Part shown: piece by piece, positions 1 through 12,676 of the stretch
Position numbering within the stretch: the first letter of the stretch is position 1
How the letters are laid out: each line of letters starts with the position of its first letter
Assembly: GCA_958496175.1 (NCBI GenBank)
Contig: OY292275.1
Location: forward strand, 35,851,701-35,915,700
Reading direction: 5' to 3'
Source of the DNA: Sisyra terminalis
Lineage: Eukaryota > Arthropoda > Insecta > Neuroptera > Sisyridae
Length of the DNA stretch: 64,000 nt
The notes under the pieces: model-generated
Databases searched by the model: none
What the model saw: the letters and a program-made list of their open reading frames with translations, nothing else
Told to the model about the DNA's origin: nothing
Program-made: the position numbers and the translations under genes

Positions 1-1060
1 ACTTTGGAAACTGGCGAACTAATATTACATTTTAAACTCTTACATCTGTGTATCCTATGCTGTAAAATAAAATTATCCTTCACAACTGGAAAAAAGCAAA
101 ATTAGTCTCGCTGTTTAAAAAAAGAAATAAGAATAACCTACAAAACTATCGAGGGCATAGCTTACTAAACACGACTTGTACAATCTATTGTGTTTCAGGA
201 TACTATGTAACAGACTAAAAATCATAGCAAAAGGATTATTAAAGGAATAACCAATTGAATTTAGAAAAGGTAGGGCAACAAATTACAGCAAATTATATAA
301 AAATACATAGAATACTATAAAAAAACACATACAAGCGCTATACTTTTGACAATGTAAACTATAGAAGAGTATGGAGAAATAGGGTTATCTAAGAATACTA
401 ATATGTTATGAATAATACAAAGTCAATAACTTCAACACCAGGATTGCTATGGATTGAATGGAAAACTATCTAGAGAAATAATGACAAATAAGGGAATTAA
501 ACAAGACTGCTGTCTTTTACTAATACTCTTCAACATATACATAGACACCATTTTTAAATAAAGGAGAATAAAAAGTACTAAGGGAATATCGGGAATATAT
601 TTAAATTGTTACACCATACTTAACGCACTTAAATGGCGATGAACTAATACTACTTGCAGAAACAAAAGGCAAGCTCCAAAAAGCAAATAAAAAACACGCA
701 AATACAATTTCATAAGACAATTGCTGTTCTAGTCCTTTTATACGAAGGTGAACCGACGACAAAAAGAAAGAACGCCGAATACAAGCATAAGAGATGAATT
801 TTCTTAGGAGAGTAAAAGGTTGCATAAAATTAGATAAAATAAGAAACAAATGTCAGAACAGAGACATATATTTGACATGAACGAAAAAATAAAAGGAAAT
901 AATATTTAATAGAAAGCACACGTAGAAAGAATGGACGCAAGAACAATACTCTGCAAGTGTTACGGCGGACTGAAGTAAATATTGGAAACTGTAACAGGTA
1001 AAGTACCTAAACCGGCAATGAAGAAGAAAAATATTCTATAAGAAATCAGATTCCATAAAA
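1..1060 (+). pseudogene. Degenerate non-LTR retrotransposon reverse transcriptase (LINE remnant)
   Basis: Conceptual translation in shifting plus-strand frames gives the ordered blocks of a LINE reverse transcriptase. EFRKGRAT at 257-280 corresponds to the usual GFRKGRST block. TFDNVNYRRVW at 342-374 corresponds to the AFDxVNRxxLW block. TNKGIKQDCC followed by LFNIYID lies at 484-550, where the family has KGIRQGCxLSPxLFNIYID. NGDELILLAETKGKLQKA at 632-690 sits where the catalytic YADD box belongs. AHVERMDAR at 916-942 matches the GHVxRM block near the C terminus of many insect elements. The blocks are in family order but separated by stops and frameshifts, and the catalytic box reads NGDE rather than ADDE, so the copy is dead. 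It begins before or at the window edge. The clade is not resolved. The order of blocks is seen; their identity rests on family knowledge. Confidence 0.75.
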
Positions 1061-4000
1061 GATAAAGAACAATATTTTCATAACTAACTTTTCCCTTAAA
1101 CAGTTTTTGTTCTTAATTTTTAATGAAACCATCGGTGTTCATTGATTTTGAAGATATAGATAATATTAAAATAATTGTGCTTGTTGAATAACATATCGTA
1201 ATGATAATTTTCTCTAATAGAACACGGTATGTGTTTCAAACTATTGCCTATAAAAATTTATTAACATTTAAAAAATATATTACAGTTACATATTACCGTG
1301 CTTTATATAATGCAAATTATATATTAAATATATAACATTACTATGTTAATTTATTGTCTTGAAATTTAATTAGTTTGTAGTTCAATGTTCTTAAGTTCAA
1401 CTTGAACCTAAACTGTAAATTAGTCGATAAATGTTGTCATTTTACAATCGATATTAATTATTTAGGTATCCATAAATGTTTGTAATCAACATATTGCGGA
1501 TATGAATATTCATTTTAACAATAAAATACGGCATTGACATTTACTTTTAGAAAAATTATGCTTATCTTGACCACAATCATATAGCTGCAAGTAAAATGAT
1601 TTTATGCAACAAAAGAAAAGCTTACAATTCAGAGTGTAAGTATGTAGTTCCGTTTTATAACAGATAGAACTACCTTGATCTTATAACGTTTTATTGTAAG
1701 CATTTTATCATAATTAAAGATCTGATCTTATTATCAGAAATAACCGGTAATTGCTAACGTACACATATATTACGTTTATCATGTGCACCAATAAATTTCG
1801 TATTCAGTAAAGGGTAATAAATAGAATAATATAGGTTCACTGCTTAGTTGTACGTATGCACTATAAAATAACAATCGTATGAACGCATGATGTCTTTGAA
1901 AATTTATTATTATGATAATAAAATCATAAAACTCCAGTTCTGGTTTTGTAAAAGAATCGATTAATACTTGACAAGAATCTTAGATAACTGTTCGCAATAA
2001 TACTTTTGAAGGCTTAGCAGAAGAAGCAGGTTGTTGCACGTGTATTGAGCAAATTTATTACAATTTTTATGTAGGTAGTGTTTAAAAGTCAGGTGTTTAG
2101 AGAATTTGGTAAGCGTATAAGTGATTCAAAAAGTCTTGCCGATATTTATTTGTCGTTTCAATTTAATAGTACTCAAGGAACATAAAATTTCCCACAACTA
2201 TATGTAGGTAGGAATGATAATTGTTTAAATAGATACAAGATTCAAATATTCCAGGAAATTAAAATCGAGATTTTTCAATAATTAATTTTGACTTACTTAA
2301 ACATAAACAAAGATTTGTTAAATTCAAACTTAAGGAGAATATATTCATTTTAATGAGAAACGAATCTAATTAAATATCACATAAGGAAAATTAAAATCGG
2401 GCAAGAAAAAAGGAAGAAGAAGAATTGGAACTTGACCTACTAAAAGAGGACTACAGGATCTCGTTGTGGTCAAGGAACAAGAATAAATGCAATAATGCGG
2501 AAAACGGATTCTATCAAAGCGTAGACAGTAGAGAAAAGTTTCATGATTTAAATTCAATAACATTTTTAATTAAAATTTAACTACAATAGTGTTAACTCTA
2601 TGTTGTAAATTCAAATAATATTACCAAAATAAATTTAACATTTTCATTAAACAAATACATACTTTAAACCTCAAGGGAAAAAATATTTAAAAAAATAAAT
2701 AAACGAGAAGCGTTAAATAATTAGTAGCGACACCATTTTTAATAGGAAAATAATAGTTTCCACGCTCGATAATTTAAGGTAACAAAATATGCATTTTTAT
2801 TAACAGGTGATCATTTCCTTATGTATTCTAACTATATATAAAAACTAATGCATTTTATTCTAATTAACATATACATATAATATTTTATAGCACTTAAACT
2901 ATTTGGAAAATTTACATAACTTTAATATGTAATTTAAATAAATTCATTTAAAGTCTAATCAACAGTCAAAAATAACAGACACCAGGAATAAATAAAATTA
3001 TGATGAGTATTACTAAATGGAGTTAAATTTAAAGTTATATTTAGAAATTATTAATACATTACTCTAATTATAATTGTAAATTTTTGTTTTAATAAGCTTC
3101 TTTACCGGTTACACTAATAAAATGGTAGTTCTAAAAGAAATATAATGATACAAAAAATTACATTTTAAAAAAGAAAATTCTCCTCCAAATAAAGTAACGG
3201 TTTTAAGAATCTTGATGTTAGTTTGAAATACATTTTTGTTGAAAAAAATGAATTGTTAATTATATTGTTTTTGTTTCTTATTTTTATTCAAATAAATCTG
3301 GATAATTCATCTAAAATTTACATATATTAGCTAATAGAATGTGAACTTACAATATAACAATTACTTCCAAAACAATATAAACATATACCATAAGTATATA
3401 GTTAAGAAGAGATGTTGCATTAAACTAAGAAGACTTCTCTTTGTTTTCATATCAAGTATCTTTAAAAAGTTTTTCATACATTTCCTTTTCGGTTTCTTTT
3501 ATGTAAATGATTTGTGAAGTCAATTACTTAATAACTTTTATTTATTTAGAAATAAGAATACGAAAATACAAAATTCGCGTTATTTTATTAAAACTATTTT
3601 CTTCGCCACTCATTTTAAACATCACTAATAATATTCATGAAGAATAAAATAACGCCCATATACCTAATTGTTTAAGTTATAATCAAGTACTTATGAACGT
3701 CCAATTATAAATCATAGTAATAAATCATTGGCACCATCACATATTGTTTCAAAATTTTCATACACAATGGTAATAATTATAAATGATAGCTCCTAAAAAC
3801 AAAAATTCTCAAGTACTTGACATAATTCTCAAATTCAAAGAATTAAGATTCATAATGAATTGATTTGAAATATTCCTAGGCGTTTGTCTAAATCTTTTCA
3901 ATTTACTTCAACAAAATTAATAATAGGTCTCATGAAACACGTTGAAATTAACGATAGTTTGATAATTAAATACCCACATATAAATTCCATTAAAACAAAT

Positions 4001-4135
4001 TTTTATAAGATTTTTCAATTATTATGAAGTAGTTGTTACTAAACTATTGAAAGGATTGAAATTACTACTGAATGAATAAGATGTTAAAATTAAAACATAA
4101 TAAATAAATAAATTTAAGAAAATTTTAATACTCCT
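1061..4135. other. A+T-rich intergenic DNA, no gene seen
   Basis: Long runs of A and T with scattered stops in all frames. No coding block, tRNA-like box or inverted repeat was found here. It could be intron or spacer. Confidence 0.5.
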
Positions 4136-4830
4136 GTGGAGCAGTAGCACTCTACAGTGAATAAACTATAAGAAAATTATAATTGAGGGAATTTTTTTAG
4201 CAAGAAGTATGTAACACGCAACAGATCAAGAGTGGTTTTATACTAATCATTGCTCCTGACGGAGCAACACCAAAAGGCAAAAACATAGCAAGATAATGTT
4301 GAAAAATCCTTCTCAAAATCTAACTGCTGAAATTCTAAATTTAAGTAGAGCTTATGTCAAATTGGTGGCAGGCCTCAAAACCAGTCATTGTGACCTGAGA
4401 AAGCATCTTCATGCTATTGGATCCGCCAATATGCAGAATCTGTCAAACAGAGGTTAAAACTGCTTCTCATATTATGTTGTAATACAGTGCTCTGTATGAC
4501 AATTAAAAGAACCGGGGAGCTCCAATTCGACTACTAAACTAGTTGCCGAGGTTACTGAAATTTCCTCAACTTACATTAGATGAAATAGAAACCCAAAGAA
4601 CACAATAAGCCTAAAACAGCAGTGTTTCTCAAATCTCGTCCTGGTGGATTTCATGAAAAAAATGCAACAGTCGAGAACATTTTGATCGGTAGAAGATAGA
4701 AGACAGCTTGTCTCAAAGAATCTCAAAGAAAATAACAAACTAGGTACTATGTGGTATTACTAAATTGCAGTAGCTACTTATAGCGACCACTTTTCCAGCA
4801 ACTGAAATAGAGATTAGGTTAATTTCACTA
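4136..4830 (+). pseudogene. 3' end of a LINE with RNase H domain, degenerate
   Basis: Around 4323-4430 the plus strand reads AEILNLSRAYVKLVAGLK, then the block SHCDLRKHLHAIG. This corresponds to the (V/L)GLxTGHCxLRKHLxxIG region near the C terminus of RNase H-bearing non-LTR elements (Jockey, R1, LOA and I relatives). After a frameshift, 4432-4475 reads CRICQTEVKTASHI, the CRxCxxxxET(S/A)xHIL cysteine block. A stretch around 4500-4600 fits the short tail after that block. Stops and frameshifts are frequent, so the copy is non-functional. Only the last part of ORF2 is present, as expected from 5' truncation during target-primed insertion. It is oriented opposite to the two similar relics at 25.4 and 32.1 kb. 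Motifs are read directly; the family name is inference from them. Confidence 0.7.
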
Positions 4831-5625
4831 ACTGTTAAATTATTTTTGTTTCTTTAATTATTAATTAAGCTATAGTTGATTTATAATTATTAGTTTTAGA
4901 CAAATAGCACTCAGGTTTGGGACCTTTAAGAATCTAGCACTTACAATTAAGTGATTCATATGCAAGCAAAAGCTGTCTTCCCAAGATATCAGAGTATTTC
5001 TATTTCATCACAATACCACTTTAGAGATCACCCATTAAATGCTTTACCCATCATGGGGTGTGGGTCATCTCAGATTTATGATGAAATGTAATTGGAGGAC
5101 ACGGATGCTTGTTAATGTTGCGAGATCACGCAGTCAATTCTTCAGAAAAAAATTTTGTTCTATAAATCGCTTATCCGATACTTTTCTTGTCATACTAATG
5201 TTACTTTAGCCAGTAATACATACAATGATATTCTGTCATATTAAATTGTAAGGGTGGTCAATGAATGGGTGTCACAATGTTGTGACACGAAAAATAAAAT
5301 TCAAATGAAATTATGACATAGATAGAGGATATTATCCATTTATGGAAGATCGTATTTTATAGTATAAAATTGTTAAAATTCATGTATTATATCATGAATA
5401 TATATCACCCAGTAAATATTTTTAACGAAGTTTTTAAAGATTAGGAAATTTTAATTTCTATTCTTTGAAATTGGTAGGGTTGTATACGCAGATTTTAACT
5501 CAATGGAGTTTCATAACTAGTTAATCTCAACACAAAATGTCACCATCCACTTTATCGTTTTTGATACAAAGCAGCATTTCGCCGATTTAGAAGAAGTTAA
5601 AAATGGCTCGATGAGTGGTTTAGCT
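4831..5625. other. Spacer, slightly less A+T-rich, unidentified
   Basis: The part at 4900-5160 is visibly richer in G+C than its surroundings, which usually marks transposon debris here, but no protein block could be read on either strand. It contains one perfect palindrome, listed separately. Confidence 0.35.
5269..5288. repeat. 20-bp palindrome (hairpin)
   Basis: GTGTCACAA and TTGTGACAC face each other around a TG centre, giving nine paired bases. It could be a subterminal hairpin of an old element whose far end may lie near 5780-5810, where ATGGGTGTCAT recurs inverted. No function is assigned. Confidence 0.5.
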
Positions 5626-5748
5626 CAGTGATTACAGCAATTACATATTCGCATTCAAAAAATATAAGTCGAGGGTGTATCTTGACCTCGACCAAACCCG
5701 AACCTCCGAACCTCTGGGGTTCAATTGAACCCAGGTCAAGAACCACTG
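5626..5748. mobile_element. Short hAT-like MITE with 8-bp target duplication
   Basis: The left end begins CAGTGATT. The right end, read inverted, begins CAGTGGTTCTTGACCTGGG, a start typical of hAT elements. The flanks GTTTAGCT (5618-5625) and GCTTAGCT (5749-5756) match at 7 of 8 positions, the target-site length of hAT transposition. Near the right end lie the palindrome GGTTCAATTGAACC and, further inside, the inverted pair GTCGAGG/CCTCGAC. At 123 bp it can code for no transposase and would depend on one supplied in trans. Ends and duplication are seen; the superfamily is inferred. Confidence 0.65.
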
Positions 5749-5756
5749 GCTTAGCT

Positions 5757-8400
5757 CAAAGGAGATTAATTCTTTTGAAATGACACCCATAATTTGATTG
5801 AGAGATGGGTGGAATGTATAGAATCAAAAGGTCAATCTAAGGAATATATCAAACTAAGGAACTTAAGAGTAAAATAATTAAAAAATAGAATAATTGAAAG
5901 AAATTATCCATATAATATTATAATAAATCAATTTGATATAATTTAAATGTTTTAAATATCAATAATTTCGTTAACTGAACTTGAAAATTTAAGATAAACA
6001 GATTATAAAAATTAACAAAAAATATGTGGAAAACTTCGAAAGAAAGGATTTGTAACAATAACTCATAATTTGCTATGTACGGTTGAACATAAGCTAACAT
6101 TAATTGAATTAATGCAATTAAGTAATCTTTGTTTCAATATCAATGTAAGAAATAGTAATTTATGATTCAGTTTCACTTATACGATTAATAATTTTGCAGA
6201 ATTCTCATAAATCAACTAAGAAACACAGACAACACAAACGTGTGACCATCCTAATAACGGTGAATCCCTAGTTAAATAATAGTCGGCAGAATGAAAAGTA
6301 AAATTGCTATATCTTGTAATAGATAGATACAAAAATACACTATAATTATTTCATAATGCTCATTCTGCACAATTTGATGCATATTCATTTGATTTTTATT
6401 TCGGTATTAATGCCAAATTCCACTTATACGTACAGCTATGCAAAAAATTGTGTATATTTTTCTTTAAATTTAGATGAAGAATCCAGGAAGGTAATCGACA
6501 AAAGATATGATAATGTTGTACATTTTGTTCGTCATTTAATGTTTGGTAATTAAATTAACATACGTACACACATCATAGTCAGGGAAACCTGACGGCTTCT
6601 GTTCTTCTCTGTTCTGCCGTTTCAATTAGTGCAGGTTTATCATCATACCTTTTTTATCATAACACTCTTGTATTTTTGGACTTCACGTTCAGTCATTGAC
6701 TGGTTACGGCGCTTATAAAGAAATACGAATACGTGAAGAAATATATCTACATAACATTAATTTTAATAAGATAATTTTATTGCGTGACTCTTTCAATAAT
6801 CTCACGTTTTCTACACGGAATCGGTCGTCGTTGCCCAAATTGTAAGAGAGTAAAAATTTTTGTTTATAGGTACTCACATAACGAAATACCTCTTATTCGA
6901 ATTGGTAACATAATACAAGCGTAAAGATTAAAAATGATAATATGTTAATTTTTCAAGTTTCATTTGATATATTTTATGCAACAGTTCTGATTTTATTTCT
7001 TATCTTTAGATGAGTTAAATGTGAATATTTAACTCTAGCGATACATATATATTAGGCTGTTTTTGCTCTATGTAATACCTAAAATACGATATGTGATTTA
7101 ATAAGATGATAAACAATAACAAAACTAAGGAATACGATGAAGCGAAACATTGACATCGAACACTTGACCAAATATTGGACTGAACATTGCAATTAATACT
7201 TTATAAAATATTTTCTTGGTGACTATTTTGATATGAATTCTTTATTTTTGATCAAAAAGTAACAAGTATCAGAGATACTTTTTAAAATAACCTGTATCTA
7301 ACTTAAAAAGTATCTTAGATACCAAAAATTAACTTAGATACCGAGATTCTAAGAGATTAGGTGCATTATTTTTTGTTTGCTCTATAAGAATCAAATTATA
7401 ACTTTTATAATAATCTTTGTCATAGTTTTGATGCATCATATCCAGCTAAATATTAGCAATAACTATAAGTATAACAAAAAAATAATGTTTTTCAAAACTG
7501 TTATCCACTTAAAAATAGACGAATTGCAAAAAAGATAATGTTACTTCTAAAAATACAGATAAATAATTATATGTCACCGGGAATTAACTGTTCACGCAAG
7601 AAAAGATCATAATATTCAATATGAAAAAATACAACACAAAAGTAGATAAATTGCAATGTGAAAATATAATTTTAAGAAACAGTAATTGTACACATATATT
7701 AATAGAAGAATAATTAATTTATTATGCATTCATTTCATCGCAATATTAACTTATAATTATAAATTATATTTCATTGAAAATGTGAAACGCAATGAAGAAA
7801 TCTAAACAAATTCTCACAATAATTGTTGCTAAAGAAAACATTTGCGTAGAATAAAAATATGTTAGTGGTAAATATTTGAGGAATATCTTAGTTGTAAGAA
7901 AGTACAAGGCATTAGAATCATTTAAAAAGAAGCAAATTGTTGCAATCAAAAGTCTGTAGCTTTTAACGTTCAAATAAATATATACGTTTATACACACAAG
8001 TAATAAATGTTTCGCTGGGTGTAAACATTAAAGTTATTTTAAGTTGATTTAATTCACACAGTTATAGCAATGAACATTAAAGCACTTTCGAAATATTTAT
8101 TGAAAATTGTGGTTTATTTAATAAAATGTATTTGTAAACTCAAGCCTGTCGTTTCATAGATATTTCACAACAGGAAATCTCAATCACAGGTTTAATACAA
8201 GAAAAATATTATATATAATATAATATTTAAATATGTATTGAAGTTTGATGAGATAAAATGTTTACATCAAACAGCTTTTTAAATGAAATTGTAATTAAGG
8301 AAATATAAACCAAAATTTCACAACTCTAGAAGTAACAAAATGTGTCTTAGTGGCGTTATTAAAAATTTAAATATTTTAAGAAAAATATCAAGTTCAATTT
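5757..8400. other. A+T-rich DNA, no gene supported
   Basis: An ATG-started 65-codon frame at 6356-6553 is within the range expected by chance, and nothing else suggests coding. The stretch 6560-6730 is less A+T-rich but unreadable. A cluster of short palindromic GTATCT/AGATAC words is listed separately. Confidence 0.4.
7263..7350. repeat. Cluster of inverted GTATC/GATAC words
   Basis: Within about 90 bp occur AAGTATCAGAGATACTT, CCTGTATCTAACTT, AAGTATCTTAGATACC and ACTTAGATACC. The first and third are near-perfect palindromes. Repeated short palindromes of this kind occur in the subterminal regions of some hAT elements, where transposase binds, but no flanking termini were found here. Confidence 0.4.
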
Positions 8401-9149
8401 TCTAAATTTAAATAGATACAAATTCAATGTTCGTTTGTTCCAAATCCTCAGTCTCCTAAAGTTCTTTACCGATTGTTTTGAAATTTGTACACAACTTTGT
8501 ATTCATACACATACATGTTTTTTATTAAAGGCTTAATAGAGTCTCACATTAACAGGTAGAACGAAGGATGCTGCGGGTTGTAAAGGAAGTTTTTTAAAGT
8601 TATTTTCATGCTAAAATCGATATTTTCAAAGCTACATCAACTTTTTTTAAAAAATGAATTGAAAAATGTATATTTTGAAGGTAAATTATAATTGGTAGAG
8701 CGAGTGATGCTGCGGGTTGCTAATTAAGGTGTTTTTAAAGAGTCACGAACATGGCATTGTTTTTTTAAATTCAAAATCATAGGGAAAAATCAAAAGAAAC
8801 TAATACAGATCACTTTTAATTATTTTTAGTGGTAGAAATTAATAACCAAAGAATATTTTTAGTTTTATGAATTGGTAAGAAAATGTACAGAAGTTGGTAA
8901 ATAACTTTAAATAAATAGTGACAATTAGTAATTGATGAGTTAATTCAATAATCACGAATAACAAGTTTAAATGGAAGCATAAAATAATACAAAAGCCTAA
9001 GAAAATCATAAATACTATATCATCTGTTTTAATCTGTTATATAAAATAAAAATTTAATTTCTTACTGAAAGTATAAATAAAATTGCATTTATTTATTTAC
9101 AACTATTATGATATGGATTCGCAGGGAAAAATTTGCCAGGTTCAACTAG
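8401..9149 (+). mobile_element. Non-autonomous Helitron, copy 1
   Basis: The element begins TCTAAATTTAAATAGATAC and ends CCAGGTTCAACTAG, fitting the 5' TC and 3' CTAG ends of Helitrons, with no inverted repeats or target duplication. After the 5' end comes a block (TTTACCGATTGTTTTGAAAT, then the word for ACAACTTTGTATTCATACAC) that recurs at 39.8 kb and in weaker form at 50.7 kb. A second block, GATGCTGCGGGTTG, occurs twice inside, near 8566 and 8707, as an internal duplication also present in copy 3. No Rep/helicase coding is present, so it depends on an autonomous relative. The precise 5' border is less certain than the 3' one. Confidence 0.6.
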
Positions 9150-9229
9150 TATAGTAATATAATGATAATATTGTATTACATGATAAATAATTGAAGATCA
9201 CTAAATAATCAAAGAAATCAATTATAAGT

Positions 9230-9410
9230 CTACCGGTGGCCGAGTGGTCAAGGTGACCGCTTCGAAACTGGTAGGTATTGGGTTCGAATCTTGTATCGTG
9301 TAAATTTTCAAAATTTCTCAAATTACGGATTTATATTAACGCTAGAGTTGCTAATGACACTGATAGTTATAAAACAACAGTAAATAACAATTTAAGAAAA
9401 AAATTACTAT
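9230..9410 (+). mobile_element. tRNA-derived SINE, copy 1
   Basis: The head contains an A-box-like TGGCCGAGTGG and, about 40 bp on, a B-box-like GGGTTCGAATC, the internal RNA polymerase III promoter of a serine/leucine-type tRNA head. The body carries GTAAATTTTCAAAATTTCTC, then a CTAGAGTTGCTAA word, then a tail block ATAAAACAACAGTAAATAAC leading into an A-rich end. The same order of blocks recurs in seven more copies in this window. It encodes no protein; movement would need LINE machinery. Confidence 0.75.
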
Positions 9411-12400
9411 AGTTTCACACATACATATGTAAAATATATATTTAGAAAAAGCAACATCGTTCATGTTTTTACTTTAGTTTTATGAAAAAATATACTCTGG
9501 AAAAAGCCATCGTCAAAATGTATAAAAATGTTAATTTAATAAGCTCTAATATCGTTGACAGGCAAATTGTGATTATTTTTATAAGAATTCACTATAAAAA
9601 GTTTACACTGTATTTTGAAATTCACAAAACAATTCCGTTTAAAATTAAATTTGAATAACTAATAAAATAACTAACAATAATAGTTTTTTTTTCATCTGAA
9701 ATAATTTTAAGGCACATTAACGCGGCTATTTATAAGCTACAAATACGAGGATTTGTAATATCAGTAAAGATATCTATTATCTAGATGTAAATGTATGGTA
9801 TAGACTAGAGTGTATATTCTTTAGTATTCTATCAACCACCGCAACCGTGGAATAATTAGAAACCCGTTGAATTACTTATTTGTGAAAATAAATTTATTTT
9901 AATTAACTCACGCAGTGTAATTCAAACCAATTGTTTTGCATCTTTAGTCTATTAAGTAAAAAATATTTTTAGTTAGCTCATGCCAATATTCGTAAAAGTA
10001 AAATAAGAATGATTTATTGGTACGAGTTTTAAATTTCATATGTTTGATTTAGTTCCCTTATTCTTCTTGCATTGCTACGCTAATTAATTTTCTTCAAAAT
10101 AAACTGCTCAACTAAGGAACTATATGGGTAATATTTCAGAAAGCAATCAATATTTCTGCTTTACTCATATTTCTCAAAAGATGCAAATAACATTTAATAC
10201 CATAAATAACACAAAGGACAACTCAATATACACTCCCGCCTCTTATGCTTAAGCATTTATTACTTCAGATAAAATAATAATAAAAAAATAGACTTTTATG
10301 TTCTTTGTCAAAAAGTTTAACAGTAAAGTTACAATGAAAATTGACGTTGAGAAAATGAGAAAATTCAACAAAATCACATTATCTGACACTGTATTCATAA
10401 ATGATCTTTTATAATTGGATTGAATGGGTAGGTTAAACATACTGCGTATTATTCAAATCAGTTTTTGTTAATGTGAATAATTATTTGGTTTGTATGCATT
10501 ATTTAGAAATTTATAGAGTTTTGCCGGATATCTCGTGTCTTCAATAACTGATATTAAATATCCGTTTGATAATTGAGTTAAGTGTTTCTTGTTATTGAAT
10601 TTACATACTAGCAATTTATTGAGTTGTGTGGATTGATTTTAAAACACCTCTGTTTCCTATTTAATTAGCAAACGCAAGATAGAAAAAATCACTAACAAGT
10701 TTGAACAGCAAAATGAAACTCCCCTGGTAAGTTTTTTTCTTCGTTCATATGAAACACGGAAATCAGTCGATTAAAACAAAAGCTACGTAGTTTTTTTTAA
10801 CAAAAAATAAGAACTGTAAATAAATCAAAACCTAAGTTTTATACATCGATGTCTTTGTTCTAAAAATATGTTTTATTAATAGAGGGTATAATTCTTTTAA
10901 ATATCATTATTCATTATCTGTATCGTTCGAAAAATTAGCAAAAACGATTTTATCGATTAAAATACTGTATTAGTTATATTTAATTGAATAAAAAATATTT
11001 CTTATAAAAGTCCAATATGATTAATGTTATCTTAAATCAAACCAAACTAAACCAATGTCTGCACCCCAAAATGAGAAAACCTAATTTTAAATTATTCAAA
11101 ATCATCAACAGGAAGTTCTCTCAAGTCAAAAGCATAATAGTTTTGCAAAAAATGCTTTAAAAAAACGACACGACTTCATCCAAACCTATTTGTTCTTCCC
11201 TTTCAGTGATTGAATTTGTTGTTCTGGTCAATGAAACGAAATGATTTGAATTTTGCTTCAATTAAAATTTCATTTCGATACAACCAACGATAAGCATTTT
11301 AATAGACACTTAATTTAAATCATAGTTGACAAGATCAAGGTCGAATTTCAATCGAAAAAGGATTAACCATTTTGAAATATCCATAGATGAAACAGGTTTT
11401 AGCCTAAACTTTTCTACCTAATGAAGCTCATTATGCCATTTTTAAGTTTAAGTGCCTTAATTTGCCAAAAATCTATTGAGTAGAAGCGGATATTAGGATA
11501 TTATATTTTATGCCTACGACTATTCCAACTTTTATAGGATTTTTTTAAGCTAAAGATTAGGTACATTTAGTTAAAGAAAATTTGATTTGTTTTGAGTTAT
11601 CATTAAGCTTCAGTAACAATTGAAGTAATCAATGAATAACTTATGGTTGATTATTTTTATAATTTTAATTAACGTTTTATTTCTCTATGCAAATATCCAT
11701 TCATAAAATATGGTAATAACAAATAATTAATTATTACTATTTGAAGAAAACATTACGACATTTATTGTTAATTCGCAATCAATTAATTTTTATTATCAAT
11801 CATCTACGGATTTCTGCATAAAATTTTTGCAGAAATACCTATCAATGAAATTCTATTCTACGCAATTGGACATTTGTCAATTGGAAAGGTGAATATACTA
11901 TAGCATAATAAATGTAAAATATTTTTTGGATGAAACGTACGCGAACACTCCTTAACTAAACATAATTTATCTAATGAATAGCCAGATATTTGATTAAAAT
12001 TATAATACATGATCTCATCTCATCTTAAATGATCGATTGAGGAGGTTTCAGAAATATATTATGATTATAATTTAATTTGAAAATAGAAGAAAAAAAGTAA
12101 ATTAATTTTCGAAGGTGTGGTAATATATTTTGTGTTCTTGAAATAGTTTATCTATAAAGTTTTTTTGTAATTGGTAAATTACATTTTCGCTAATATAGAT
12201 AAAAATGAGACTGGTTATTTCCAAATTCATTCATTTGCCATTTTCCATTTGAAAATTTTCCAAAGAAACTGAACTAATTTATAGGTAATTTATAATTTTA
12301 CTGTTTTTTAATTTCTCTTCAATTAGTAGAGTAGAACTTTCTACTGAAGTTTTGAAAAAGCTATAGCGAATAAAATACCTTACTCCCATTGATTTACATA

Positions 12401-12460
12401 ACTCTCAAGTCATCTTAATCTATGGAAATGATAATTGAAATAATTTGAAGATAACAACAT
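9411..12460. other. A+T-rich DNA, no gene supported
   Basis: No ordered protein block or element termini were found. A small hairpin near 11.8 kb is listed separately. The frame at 10249-10440 on the minus strand is short and low-complexity. Confidence 0.45.
11810..11836. repeat. Nine-base-pair hairpin
   Basis: ATTTCTGCA (11810-11818) pairs with TGCAGAAAT (11828-11836) across a nine-base A+T loop. With no other context, no function is proposed. Confidence 0.4.
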
Positions 12461-12468
12461 TTATCATC

Positions 12469-12668
12469 GCCTACTGGTGGCCGAGTGGTCAAGGTTACCA
12501 CTTCAAAACTGGTAGGTGTTGGGTTCGATCCTTATATCGAGCAAATTTTCAGTATTTCGCGTTATAATTTAAGTTGATTTCGCAATTTTTTTCGGATTTT
12601 TATTTCCTCTAGAGTCGCTTAAAACTTTAGTAGTTATAAAGCGACAGTAAATCACAATTAAAAAAAAA
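12469..12668 (+). mobile_element. tRNA-derived SINE, copy 2, with target-site duplication
   Basis: This is the best-preserved copy. TGGCCGAGTGGTCAAGG opens the head and GGGTTCGATCC forms the B box. The body has TCGAGCAAATTTTCAGTATT and CTCTAGAGTCGCTTAAAAC, and the tail has TTATAAAGCGACAGTAAATC followed by a short A run. TTATCATC at 12461-12468 is repeated right after the A run at 12669-12676, a target-site duplication. The copy is therefore a complete retrotransposed unit of about 200 bp. Confidence 0.8.
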
Positions 12669-12676
12669 TTATCATC

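Noticed and set aside
601..849. 82-codon minus-strand frame
   Set aside because: Antisense shadow of the reverse transcriptase remnant.
5611..5660. TGGTTTAGCTCAGTGATTAC resembles a tRNA A box
   Set aside because: The TTTAGCT part is the target-site duplication of the hAT MITE and no B box or stems follow.
6356..6553. 65-codon ATG-started frame with a hydrophobic start
   Set aside because: Length expected by chance at this base composition; no promoter, splice or polyadenylation context.
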